Assembly: GCA_039519185.1 (NCBI GenBank) | Contig: CM076854.1 | Coordinates: forward strand, 148,166,997 to 148,230,996 | Direction of reading: 5' to 3' | Length of the DNA: 64,000 nt | From: Astragalus membranaceus | Taxonomy: Eukaryota > Streptophyta > Magnoliopsida > Fabales > Fabaceae | Shown here: piece by piece, positions 10,691-23,290 of the stretch | How positions within the stretch are numbered: the stretch's first letter is position 1 | Layout of the letters: each line of letters starts with the position of its first letter | The notes under the pieces: model-generated | The model's input: only the letters and a program-made list of their open reading frames with translations | The model's database searches: none | What the model was told of the DNA's origin: nothing | Position numbers and translations under genes: made by a program

Positions 10691-11557
10691 TGTTTTGATT
10701 AAGGTTATGTTTAGATGAGAAAAGAAAGCTGAAGGAAAGAAAGTAAGGGGAAAGAATGTTGAAGGAATGAAAAAGAGTAGAAAGTGAGTAGAAGATGAGA
10801 TGAATTTTAGGTTGTTTGGTAGAGGTGAAAGTTAATAGAAAGTGAGAGGAAACAAAGAGATATTTAGAAAATGACAAAAAATACCCCTAATGTAAAAATA
10901 GTAACTAAATAAAATTCTTCACTTAATTTATTAATTTTAATTTATGTTTTTAATACATTTATATTATATATACATAAATATAAATAATTATTTTTATTTA
11001 TTTTTTATTTTATTTTTATTATAGGAAAATGAGATGCAAGAGTGCATTGATCAGATATCCAGGACAAACCCATAAGGGTGTTTTTGGTAACTACGAATTT
11101 TCACTTTGTTTCTTCTCAAATTGAGACAAGAAGGAATAAATATGTCTACTTATAAAGGGGTATATATCCCTCGGTAAATATGAGATGCTTCATTCCTTCA
11201 TTTTTCATGAATAAACAAAACAGTTGAAAACATTTTGGGGAACGTGTTTTCAATCCTTTCCTTTCTTTTCCATCCTTTTTCACTGCCACCAAACTCATGC
11301 TAAATATATAGTTGATAGTTGATTTGGACTAAGAGTTTCTATTAGTGGTTGATTACGGAACACATGTTATTGTGCATTCTTAGTGTTCTCTACAAGAATA
11401 GCCTCAAAGTTCTTATAGAGGGAGGGAGGTCCTTAGGTTTTAGGTGCCTTGGGCAACCTAAGAAAAAGGTGCCCTTGTCACTTTTTAAATATTAGCTCTT
11501 TTGTTTTTTTTTTGGTTGCAAAATCTATTAACTCATTTTTGACAAAAATGAAATAAA
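10691..11557. other. AT-rich intergenic sequence, no gene seen
   Basis: Purine-rich up to 10880, then AT-rich. No coding frame, element ends or RNA signal that I can defend. Confidence 0.5.
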
Positions 11558-11754
11558 CACTAGTGCAAAAAAGACATTTAGCGTCGGTTATTTTGGACAT
11601 TTAGCGTCGGTTATTGCCCGATCCTAAATATCGTGATGCTAAATGTGAGACATTTATCATCGATTAAATAACCGATGCTAAATGTCACATTTAGCATCGG
11701 GTGTTTAAATAGCCGATGCTAAATGTCCATTTTATCACTGTTTTTGCACCGGTA
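11558..11754. mobile_element. Short CACTA-type MITE
   Basis: Starts CACTAGTGCAAAAA and ends TTTTTGCACCGGTA, an imperfect inverse. AAA on both sides (11555-11557, 11755-11757) fits a 3-bp target duplication. The interior repeats ATTTAGCRTCGG and its inverse CCGATGCTAAATG several times. The right end has drifted by three bases. Confidence 0.7.
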
Positions 11755-11876
11755 AAAGTATCATTCAATCTATCTTGTGGTACTTCAATAAACAACTTGT
11801 TTGAATTACTACTTTTATTGAATATTTCATCACAAAGTTTTTTATATTGTTGTAAATTAAAAAATATATTTTAATA

Positions 11877-11932
<56 letters not shown>

Positions 11933-12190
11933 TAAAAAAAAATTGGTGCCCCTCCAAAAATGGGGCACTAGACAGTCGTCCTTTCCACCCATGTTCGGGG
12001 TCACCACTGTTTATAAGGTTGAAACCAATTAGAATAGTGAATTTCTTTAGTATAATACGATTATGTTGCGTTTTTATATAGAAAATTATTTATTTTAGAC
12101 AATAGTCAAAATACTCTTATATAAGTGTAGGTATTTTTTAATATGAATAATTGTCAATAATTAGTTTTTTTTACTAGGGATTATATATAT
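11755..12190. other. AT-rich spacer with TA microsatellite
   Basis: A TA tract of about 50 bp lies at 11879-11930. No gene seen. The Copia element at 12191 begins inside a short TATATAT run. Confidence 0.6.
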
Positions 12191-12689
12191 TGTTATGAAT
12201 AATTGGTGGATGTCCATCTCTCATTAGTCATTTCATTTTACCTAGGATACTCAATAACTCCTATGAGTAAAGAGCTTTAACTCATTCTTATTGCTCTTAA
12301 CTTTGTGTTTGTAAGTTACAAGATTTGTATCCTATAAATAGGACTTATATGGCAATGTAAATGACACCTTCAAGAGTAGAATGCAAATGCTCTTTTCTTC
12401 TCTCATTCTCTTCTTCTATTTCTTCTTCATCTATAGTTTATTATAATGGTTATCTTACTCTTGTTTGAATCAATTTTATAACGCGTTATCAGCACGAAGC
12501 TCTACCAAAATGACGGCTTAATAAGCTTGGAGGGTATTTGGCAAAGATATGTTTTCTTCTACTATCTTTTAGTTAATGTAACTCATATTATCATGTTTTG
12601 TTTCTTATAGCTTTTATTTTATCATGTTAACATTTTATATTTCTTGTATAGAAATTTTATTGAGAATTTAATTTAGCTACTATGGTTAT

Positions 12690-13145
12690 CATTTTCTATT
12701 CTTGTGAATTCCTGAAGAATTCAACATTCAAGCATCCCTGTTAGATTGCATAAAGACAATTAGCATGTTTGTCTATTCTTGATGAATTATTGAAGAATTC
12801 AATATTCAAGCATCCATGTTGGATTGCATATATAGGGACAACTATCATGTTTATCTATTCTTGATAAATTCTAGAAGAATTCATCATTTATGCATCCTAA
12901 AAGGATTGCTCAAAGTATGAAAGTTTGTGATATAGTTCTTGAAGAACTGGAAAAAAAAAAGTTCAAGAATCCCTATAGGATTTCTTAAAGAACAATTAAT
13001 ATTCAACCATCCCTGGAGGATTGTTCATAGAATTAAGGTAATCATATAAACTCGTGGTATAATTCTTGGAGAACAAATAGTAAGAAAGTATGATTTTTCT
13101 TGATCATCACTAATGAAATATTTGTGGTCAGGTTCTTGAAGAACT
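12690..13145. repeat. Degenerate repeats in the Copia leader
   Basis: Three or four drifted copies of a unit of about 100 bp with the words TTCTTGATGAATT, GAAGAATTCA and CAAGCATCC-TGTTGGATTGC. Later, shorter variants continue to about 13140. No coding frame. Confidence 0.5.
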
Positions 13146-13480
13146 GAATCTTTAGACTATGATTGTAATCTAAATGATCTATTTGATCTTAGTATAATAG
13201 AATCAAAGGAATATAAGGGAAATTTTACTTAAATATGCTCATTGAGTAGCACAAATGAGAAAATATTTTCAAGAATATTTTGAATCAAGATTATGTGATA
13301 TTGTGATTGATAGAATAATGTCAAACCACTCAATGGATTAAACTTCATTCCCAGAAGAGAATGAATCAAATTAAAAGTTTGGGTTACAACAAAAGTTATA
13401 ATAGAACGATTTACTGCTCAATCTTATAATAGAACGATTTACTGCTCGATGAAATTTTTAAAAGGAAACGAGTGGGGGAT

Positions 13481-13535
13481 TGTTGGGTTGTTTTATTTAA
13501 AAATACTAAAACAATTTATCAGAATTTTTTTTAAG

Positions 13536-13581
<46 letters not shown>

Positions 13582-14384
13582 TGATTCAATAAGTATATGT
13601 TTGAACATTATAAATATATATATTACTCCTTCTTCGGTTTTGTTTTATACGAATTACTTATGAGTTTTAATAACATTCAATTGATTTTATTATTATAAAT
13701 GTTGAAATAATTTGAAAGTGTTTTATATATATTTCATACGTTTTGTTTCCAACGGGAATTTGCTTTAATCAAACTTTTGGATGGATATTAAATAGAGAAT
13801 CATAGCTTTGGATCCATTGAAACAATCTTTACTTTTATCCGTTTGGGAAGTTACAGTATAATATTCACTTATTATTATTTAATATGATTTATTAGTAATA
13901 ATTTCATGTTATATCCTACTCTTATTTAATATGGCTTTGGATCCATTGAAACAATGTTTACTTTTATCCTACTCTTGATTTCATGTTATAATTGTTACGT
14001 TTTCTTATATTTAGTATTATCACCTTTTAATGGCTCCGACGGATTGGCTTGCTATTCAGTCTATAAAATCCAAAGTTTTGGAATGAGAAGTGTGTGTGAG
14101 AATAGAATATTATTTTTTTTATTGCAAAAGAAAGAGGTAGCCCACTTTGATAAATAAGAATTCCGAGCAGTAAATAAAGAGTAGGGGGTGTGAGTCTGAT
14201 GGTTTTTCTAGGTGCAGGGAATACCATATTTTCCGAGAAGGCTGTTTAATCCTGGGGACGACGGGGCTAAGAGAGACTGCTTGCACACCTTGGGCAGAGC
14301 CGCCAAACGTCTTAAAGTGAGCGACCTAGTCCGCGACTCAACCTATTTTGTTCGTGTTCATCAGTGTGTCCGCAATTGTTCCAC
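13481..14384 (+). repeat. Possible LTR fragment of another retrotransposon inside the Copia element
   Basis: Begins TGTTGGGTTG directly after a polypurine-like AGTGGGGGAT, as a 3' LTR would, and could end at TTCCACA (14384). Bases 14214-14385 are GC-richer than the surroundings and look like an R-U5 or leader segment. Two copies of CTTTGGATCCATTGAAACAA occur at about 13807 and 13932. A partner LTR was not found, so this call is tentative. Confidence 0.35.
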
Positions 14385-17121
14385 AATTTTAAGACGTATG
14401 ATTATCTGCCATTTCAGTCGAGCACGAAACTTTCGTTGTCTCCAAAGGTATGTCCTACGGTCTTCTAACGGATGCCTTATATTGATTCCAAAGGTATGTC
14501 TTATACTCAATATTTTGCTATTGCCAATTTCACTTATACTGTCTCGAAATTAAAGATCAATTTTGGAAACTCAAGTTCATGAACCGAAAAAATGACAATT
14601 AGAATAAGAATAAGAATAAGAGTTTAATACATTATTTTTTATTCATTGTCAATTCAAATATATATGAGAGCAATTAAAATTTTGCTAAAGTAAACCAGAA
14701 GTTTGCTATGCACTTATAAAAAAAAAAATTAAACCTGAAGTTTAATTGTCTACATAGTTTTACCATTTACAAGCCATATGATAGCATGTGTACTTATTTC
14801 CAACTTGCAACCAGAAGTTTGCAAATATAATAGCTAGAGGACATAGAAGAGCTATTGTATTGTTACTTAAAGGAACAAAATTACACATTGATATTGTATT
14901 AGATTCTCTCAAGTCTCATAGAAACTAATTAAGTTTCAAGGATACTCATCTAAGTGGGTATACCAAATTGAATAATAAATGAAGAAAATATTCAATGTCT
15001 GTATATCATGAGACTTACCTTAAATCAGAAGTTTATGGACATAATAAGTTTGTTGTTTGCAAGACCGGTTGAGCCATCCCGGGTCTACTATGCTGCGAAA
15101 AAAAAATAACAGTTAAAATTTTTATATAAACATGTATTGAAGATCTTGTCGATTCTTCAATCCATTTATCTTTGTTATTACTAATTCCCAAAGGAAGTTG
15201 ACAGTTTGAGGGAATAAGTCTTCTGCATCTCTAAAAATTATATAAGGTGATATTTGTAAATCAATAATCACGTGGACTATTTAGATATTTTATTATTTTA
15301 ATTGATGCATCAACTAAATGGCTACATATATATAATTGTCATCAACTCACAACCAGAAGTTTGTGAGATTGTTTGCTCAACTAATTCGAGTAAAAGCTTA
15401 TCATGTGAATTATCTTGAAAGCATCTGATAAATATTTTATGACTATTAGAATTTATATTGAACATCACATAGCATATGTTCATTCATAAAATGGTCTTGA
15501 AGAACTATTCATTAGACATCTAAAGTTAATTATATGACCAATACTTATGAGATGGAACTTCAATTTCTACTTGGTAACATGCAATCTTGTAGGCTGACAC
15601 ATTGATATGCATCAAGCCAATAAGTTAACATATATCTGTAAATTCTCCCATTTACAATTGATTTTTGGTCAATGACCTAATATTCTCCATCCAAGATATT
15701 TTTGATGGATCCTTAAAGAATGTTGGGAATATATGAGTATATGAATCTCCATCCATCATAAAGTATGTTGAGCCAATAGCCAGAGATGTATTTATAGCTT
15801 AATCAGCTAATTATCATTTTGATGAATTAGTTTTCCCAACATATAGGGGGGAGATAAGTAGTTAGAAATTAGTATTAGTTGAAATAAATTATTATTATCT
15901 TATCTTGATCCTCTTATAAACCAATGTGAACCAGAAGTTCAAAGAATAATTCATTTGCAAAATTTTGTAAATTATTCACTAGCTCCAATACGCAAATAAA
16001 ATTGATGTCCATGTTGGACACTCAGACGTTGCAAATGAATCTTAACCACGCATGAAGCGTGTGGTTTAGTCGGTTCCAAAGAATAAAAATGTAGAACAAG
16101 GAAATGAGCTTAAAAGAAAGATGGCCCAAAAGAGGATATGGAAACTGCTAACGAGTAATTTGACATAATTAATTTTCAAGTTCCAGAAGAACTGATCAGG
16201 TACCTGAAATTTGTGGAAATGAGATCTCAATAAATTATGTCAATAATGAAATATGATGTAACCGAAACAAAGTCAACGTTGACAATTTTGTGTGTGTATA
16301 ATGTAGCGCTAAATATGATAAATGATGAAGAGAATCATGAACCAAAGTCTATTAAGAATTCAGACAAAGCAATGATTAGCCAAAATAGGAAAATGCAATT
16401 GAAGCGGAATTAAACTTGCTTTGCAATGAAAAACGTTTTTCCGACCTATAGTCAATACAGCCGAAGATGTGAATCTAGTTAGACTCGATGTTCAAAAGTA
16501 TTCGCAAAAACTTAACATTTGATTTCGAAGATAAATTCACCTGTAGTGAATGCAAGTAATTTTGAAAGGCTTAAATACAACGATGGATGTATTACAACTT
16601 TTTGTATAGCTTATTTGATAGTCTTGATTATATGAGGATCCCAGAAGGATCTAATTTTTCGAGATTGGCTGTTTGGACTCTTGAGATGATTACTCCAATT
16701 AAAATAATCCCTCCATGGGATAATATTATCTGCACACATGTGGTATAATCATCTCAATGCATATTTTAAATTGCTTAAAGAAAGAGTTTGATATGAAGGA
16801 CCTCAAATTATATTTGATGGATTTGGAGGTTGAACCTCTCTGGTTGATCTCTAAATAGAAAATTCTAGAAGGATTGAAGATATAGAGAAATATCTTAAAT
16901 AAATATTTCTCCTAAACAAAGTTTTGTCTCGACCTACAGATCGATCAATTAACTAATTGAATCATGATAAATTATATATCTATTGAGTACATGATGTGTG
17001 TCTCAAGAAGATATCTAATATCTCGGTCTAGAAGACTTTAAATTAGTGCGCACATATTACTAGATGTCATATGGATTGATGTGATAATATTATTTGATAG
17101 ATATTAGTGAGATAGAATTTA

Positions 17122-17437
17122 GGCTAAAGTGCTCCCGGGGTCCCTTATCTTTATTTAAAGTAACGAATTAGTCCTTTATGTTTTTTTTTGTCCCAAATAA
17201 GTCCTTTATCTTTCAAATTTTTGACACATAAATCCTTTTCCGTTAACAGTGCTGATTTATGTGTCAAAAAAAGGATTTATGTGTTAAAAATTTGAAACAT
17301 AAAGGACTGATTTGGGACAGAAAATGATTTATGTGTAAAAAATTTAAAACATAAAGGACTGATTTGAGACAAAAAAAAGATAAAGAACCAAATCGTTACT
17401 TTAAATAAAGATAAGGGACCCCGAGAGCACTTTAGCC
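17122..17437. mobile_element. Mutator-type MITE nested in the Copia element
   Basis: 316 bp with inverted ends GGCTAAAGTGCTC and GAGCACTTTAGCC extending into a long imperfect palindrome. A perfect 9-bp direct repeat TAGAATTTA flanks it (17113-17121 and 17438-17446), the duplication length of Mutator-like elements. It inserted after the Copia element did. Confidence 0.9.
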
Positions 17438-18318
17438 TAGAATTTATCACCAACCAAAATGCATGAGAACAAAGTGAGATATATTTATTTTATATTTTTA
17501 CGATTGAATTGAAGCAATTATTTTATGAATATATGTCCATCAAATTAACCATGCAGATACAAGATATTTTTCTAGTCCAGATCAAGCCAGTTCTGAAGTA
17601 TATGATTATTTACATATGGCGACATTGAGGCGTCATCATGATCTATATAACAATCTATAGTTATCACTTCCTCATATCATGTTCGAATACCAACAATTCA
17701 AGGAAGAAACCCTGAAGATAATACCAACTATATATGAATCTCAATTGAAAGGAGGATATATTACGAAGTATATTGCTTCATATGCATCAGGAGGAGAAAA
17801 TCTAAAAGTATATTCTTAAGAGATTCTTCAAACAGGGGGAGAAAACTGTACTCTTTTTTCCTTGTCGTGGTTTTGTCCCATTGGGTTTTCCATGAAAGGT
17901 TTTTAACGAGGCAGTTCCCACATAAATGATATTGTACTCTTTTTCCTTCACTAAGAATTTTTCCCACTGGGTTTTTTCTTAGTAAGGTTTTAATGAGGCA
18001 TATCCTTAATGGACATCCAAGGGGGAGTGTTATGAATAATTGGTGGATGTCCATCTCTCCTTAGTCCTTTCATATTACCTAGGATACTCAATAACTCCCA
18101 TGAGTAAAGAGCTTTAACTCATTCTTATTGCTCTTAACTTTGTGTTTGTAAGTTACAAGATTTGTATCCTATAAATAGGACTTATATGGCAATGTAAATG
18201 ACACATTCAAGAGTAGAATGCAAATGCTCTTTTCTTCTCTCATTCTCTTCTTCTATTTCTTCTTCATCTATAGTTTATTATAATGGTTATATCTTACTCT
18301 TGTTTGGATCAATTTCAT

Positions 18319-18322
<4 letters not shown>

Positions 18323-18386
<64 letters not shown>
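18323..18386. repeat. TA microsatellite
   Basis: About 64 bp of TA at the right border of the Copia element; its first five bases are the right target duplication. Confidence 0.95.
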
Positions 18387-18388
<2 letters not shown>

Positions 18389-18494
18389 TTAACATAGTAT
18401 TTTTTTTATATAGTGTAGGAATTGATTTAAAGATTCAATGTATTAGCTATATTTTCTTTTACTTATCAAAAAAAATATATTAGCTTTTTTATCA

Positions 18495-18736
18495 CCAGGG
18501 ATTCTATATATTAGTTAAATACAATTTATTTAAATCATTATTTAACACTATAAAAATTGTGACTTTTATATGATAATCATTATCCAATATCTAATAGTTG
18601 TGGCCAACCAGTTCTCCAGGGATTCTATATATTAGTTAAATACAATTTATTTAAATCATTATTTAACACTATAAAAATTGTGACTTTTATATGATAATCA
18701 TTATCCAATATCTGATAGTTGTGGCCAACCAGTTCT
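18495..18736. repeat. 121-bp tandem duplication
   Basis: Two copies, 18495-18615 and 18616-18736, starting CCAGGGATTCTATATATT, nearly identical (I see one difference, TCTAATAG against TCTGATAG, besides the edges), so the event is recent. The following 18720-18790 resembles the 3' half of the SINE at 28630-28880. Confidence 0.85.
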
Positions 18737-21067
18737 CCAGTGTGTAGGCTGACAAAGTTGATGAATACTGCACACCAATAACATAGTAACCCAGAAATAA
18801 GTATTGATTTACAATTGGCATTGTAAAAAAAAGATTAACAATTGCCAGATAATCGTACTACTTTTTTTTTATCAAACAGGCTTTATTCCCTGATTTTATT
18901 TAAAAAAAAAGATAGAAAAAGAAAGATGGTAGAAGAGAGCCCAAGGAGGACTAGACCAAAACTCAGGGTAAAAAAGAAGAAAAAGTCAAAACAATAATAG
19001 GGAGCCCCTAACAAAGCCCCCTAAAATATTCCATCGTGTAGACGAAAAAAAAGCACTATCTTACAAAAGTTCACTAAAAGAGACAGACAGAAGTTTTCCT
19101 TGAACATGAATAGTCAGATCAAAAAGAGACAGAGACAGAATTTGTCTTTGAACGGTATTATATCCTACTGTTTTCTGGATCAATTTCTTTTGGGTATTGG
19201 ACACCAGCGGTTTGGACTTATCATACTGCGCAATTGTTCTTTTAGATGTTGGTAGTCATAGGATCAACAACATCATCTAACATGCACACCACCCCACGGC
19301 TGCCCTAAAATTCTCATGCCAGATGCTACCACTAGATTAGAAATAACATCAGACTCTGAGGCATTTAGTGAATATTCTAGCCTGGTAGTGGGAGGTTGAG
19401 TGGAAGATGAGTTAATCGGATCACTCCCACATCGACTAGCGATACACATATCATTGACTTCGTTGGCGTTAGAGTGAACGACATGAGTAGCAATATTACA
19501 AGCACTAATAGTATCAGAGGTGGGAGAGATCTGAAACGGTGTTGCTTTTAGCCACAGTCTGTGTAACATCCCCAATTTAGCTAATTTAGTTAATAGAAAT
19601 TAGCAAGAGGTTATGTTTGATTAATTAGCTAAATGGAATAATTTAGCATATTTTATTAATTATGAGATGTTTGAGATTGATATGAATTGTCGATGATGAG
19701 TAATTGTTGATCTAAGAAGTGGTTTAAGTGGGAAATAAATATAGGGGTAGGATAGTCTTTTCCCTCCAATATTTCCTCATCCACAAACACAAAACACAAC
19801 AGGAGCCAGCCCACACTCCCACATATTCAGTTTCTAGAATTTAAGAAAGAAAGAAAAGCTGAGAGAGGGAGTGAGAAGTCGAGAGTGAGAGAAGAGGAAG
19901 AGGAGAAGAGTGCTTCATGGAAGCTTGATGCATGCTTAATCTTTGACCACCATTCTTCACCAATTTCTTTCCTCTATCTATTGATACCAAATTCATCCCC
20001 AACATTCTATACATACTCATCTTTCCATTTTCGAAACCTCATACTCCAAGAGGGTCAACAATGGAACTTTGGTACTTAGATGGTAGTTACTGAGGTTAGG
20101 GTGTAATTGCAAACACCAGTCCAGAAGCGACATTGTAAAGTGAAGTAGATGGAGAAGGATTTCAGTTGTTGATTTCAAAGCTAGTGGTTGGGGCTTTACT
20201 CTTGATGGCTTGGAGTTCATATCCACCTTGTGTTGTGCGATTTTGGAGTGCTTAGGCTTCACGTATTGTTTTGGTTTGTGATTTTCATCACAATCGGTGA
20301 GTTCTATACTCGCTTAGGGATTTTATTTTCGAAATATTGGTTGCATGTTCTGTTTTATGTTCAGTTCGTGCATTTTCGAGTCAAAAATCGTTATTTTGCG
20401 AAAATTACGTTTCGGTGTGATTGTTGAGTGAATGTGAATGAATTGTTTGATGTTTATGATGATGTTCGTGCTGGTTATTGCTCTGGAATAATGTATGGAT
20501 ATGTTTGGGAATCGATCGGAATGGAAGTTGGAACGAACGGAATAGTCAAAGTTACACGAAAATGCTTGTTTCTGAAAGACTGATGGTCACGCACGGACCA
20601 CGGGTCGTGTGTGTGGTTCTGTTACCTGCGCAAACTTTTTAAAATGCGCACGGGTCGTGCGCCTTAGCGCACGGACCGTGTGTCCCTTTCTGCCACCCAT
20701 TTCAAAACACGTCCTAGGCTATTCCAATTGGTCGCAAGTCCATTCTAATCCTTTCCCCAACCCTATGTATTGATGAACAAACCAAAATCCGTGGAAAACA
20801 CGTAGGTATGGTTGATGAAATGTGAGTTTCCCTAAGTTACAAATTTATGTGAAATGGATTGGTTAAATCAAAGTAAATAAGTGTTGTTTTCCTTTATAGA
20901 CTGGTTAAAACATTACTTGATTGTGTTTCATTGATAAATGGACTATATGTCCCATGAGGTGGAAGTTGATGTTATGATATGATATGATAAATAGACTGTG
21001 CAAAGAAAGTTAAGATAATAATGCTTTGATGTTGATTGTGATTGAGATAATTATGTTTCGAAAAGTT

Positions 21068-22698
21068 AACGATTTTAAATCGAATGCCAAAGAGGATTTA
21101 AACTATATGCAATACCTAAGCAAGCTATAACAATGGTAGAAACAATTACAGTGATATTGAAGGCTACGCGAAAGTAATATCAAATGCAATGATAATTAAC
21201 AAGTATACAGTAAAAGCAAAGTAAAGATAAGGGAAAGAAGTACACCGTGATTTTTACGAGGTTCGGGATAAAAGCCCTACGTCCTCGGCCTCCGACTTTG
21301 CAACCTTCGGACTTGATAATAACCACTATATGAGAAGAACTTCTTCAACGTCTTACAAGCAAGCAACTTCCCTATAGCTACCACACCAATCTCAATTTTC
21401 CCAAATTGAGAACCCAAGCTCCCCCCGCTAAGGATTTCGCTACAATTCAATCTCCCCGATTGAATTACCCAAGAAAATTTCTCAGGATTTCACAACAACC
21501 AAGTATAGATGATTACAAATGAAAACTAGGATCCAATCACTCAAGCAATATAACAATGATGTAGTTGAGAGAGATGAGAGATTTGGATCAGTGTGATTCC
21601 CAACCTAACCAGTGATGAAGAACGTGAAGAGTGTGATGGTGAAAGTTTGCGTTCTGCTCTTTTTAGGTTTTGTGGGTTGTTCTCTGTGATTGTTCAAAAA
21701 CGTGAGAAGCTCTAAGCCTATTTATAGAGATTGTAAAAATATGACCGTTGGAACAATTCTAACAAGTGAAGAATCGATTGTTTGCTTAAAAACACTTGGT
21801 GTGACAATCGATTCTTTACTTTAAAAAGATAACAACTTCATAAGTGAATGATCGATTGTTTGCTTCCCAAACTAAGTGTGAAAATCGATTATGTACTTAA
21901 ATAATAGGAGCATAATCGATTTTATGCTTTAACTAACTAAGGCCATGAATCGATTGTTTGCTTCCAAGAAAAACAAGTCCTTTAAGAAATTAGGTAGACA
22001 ATCGATTTTGTGCTTCCATAAACAGGCTCATAATCGATTTTCTTCTCTTTAAAGTGGAGAGCAAAATCGATTCTTTGCTTTAAATGCACCATCAATCGAT
22101 TGTTTTCTTTCCAAAACGAGTTCTTTTAAAACCAAGAGTTCATAATCAATTCCTTGTTTTAAAATGGAAGCCATAAATCGATTTTGCACTCTATAACACA
22201 TATCCAAAATCGATTCTTTGCTTTAAAAACACAAAGTCATCAATCGATTGTTTTCTTTCCAAAACAAGTTCTTTTAAAACCAATCAAGACATAAATCGAT
22301 TGTTGGCTTTTAACCAAGAAGACAATGAATCGATTTCTTTCTTTTAAAAACAACAGGTCATGATTCAAAAACTTTCCTTAAAACAACTAGTCATTATTTG
22401 TGCCTAACCTATTAGCTTTTATATAAAAGATTTTACCAAGGTTATCTCAATTTTAAAAGATCATCTCTCAACTACAAAAGTCATAAGGCTCAACTGACGG
22501 GATCTTACACGCGTCCTATGGAAAGCAAAATAACACATAAGTCTTGAACGCTTGAGTAACTTCTCCTCCGAGCTGCTACACTTTAAGATATCCTGTGCTT
22601 TGGTTCATGCCCTGAGCTTTGGTTCAACTATAACCATTAGTAAACAGATTGTAATTTTTTATTTTACAAAACAAAGAGTGTTTGACCTTGGTTCAACA
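21068..22698 (-). repeat. 3' LTR of the Copia element, with ATCGAT repeats
   Basis: Full-length LTR. Bases 21770-22340 contain about fifteen copies of a loose unit of 30-45 bp around AATCGATTNTTTGCTT, each with the palindrome ATCGAT. The 21240-21530 part is GC-richer and gene-like in composition but has no frame. Confidence 0.85.
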
Positions 22699-22929
22699 AA
22701 CTCCCCCTTTTTGATGATAACAAATTACCTTATGCTTAGGGAGGCGATAAACAAGAAACAACGACATAAGCTCCCCCTAAGCATAAGCTTAAAAAATAAC
22801 AATGCAATGCAATAAGCAGCAAGTCTTTCTCCCCCTTTGTTTTCATCAAAAAGGAGGGAAGACACACAAGACACATAGCATATGATATAACAAGCACATA
22901 GCACCTCAAAAATACATCACATAATCACA

Positions 22930-23286
22930 TTACAGGCTGGCAAAATCAAGCATACCGAGCTCTCTCTGGATCTTACAAATTTGAGCTTCGGCTAGTGGTT
23001 TTGTGAAGATGTCCGCTAGTTGGTCATCGGTGCCTACAAAATTCAATGCTATGCTCCCCCTAGAAACATGGTCTCTAATGAAATGATGCCTTATTTCTAT
23101 ATGCTTAGTTCTAGAGTGTTGGATGGGGTTCTTAGCAATGTTAATGGCACTAGTGTTATCACATAGGACTGGAACATTGTCATATAACAAACCAAAATCC
23201 TTCAAAGTCTGTTTCATCCACAGAACTTGTTTAACGTAACTTCCAACCGCCACATATTCGGCTTCAGCGGTGGACAAAGCAAACAC
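22930..23286 (-). pseudogene. Copia RNase H domain
   Basis: The frame covers the RNase H tail typical of Copia pol, with words STAEAEYVA, CDNTSAI, RTKHIEIRHHF and ADIFTKPL. It is separated from the reverse transcriptase upstream by a TAG and by a 1-base frameshift around 23270-23300 (the usual SSKKQNSVALST region), so pol is broken here. Confidence 0.9.
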
Positions 23287-23290
23287 TGTT

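Larger units (their letters stand above)
12191..18322 (+). mobile_element. Decayed Copia LTR retrotransposon with both LTRs
   Basis: LTRs 12191-12483 and 18028-18322 both begin TGTTATGAATAATTGG and are over 95% alike by eye. Flanking TATAT (12186-12190 and 18323-18327) is a perfect 5-bp target duplication. The primer-binding region reads CGTTATCAGCACGAAG just inside the left LTR, and a polypurine tract AAGGGGGAG sits before the right LTR. The interior keeps no long frame but echoes Copia pol: an integrase stretch near 15700-16020, a reverse transcriptase stretch near 16580-16660 (TTATTTGATAGTCTTGATTA for an LYGSLD-like word), and a 3' leader with repeated CCCACTGGGTTTT words at 17880-18000. 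Confidence 0.88.
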
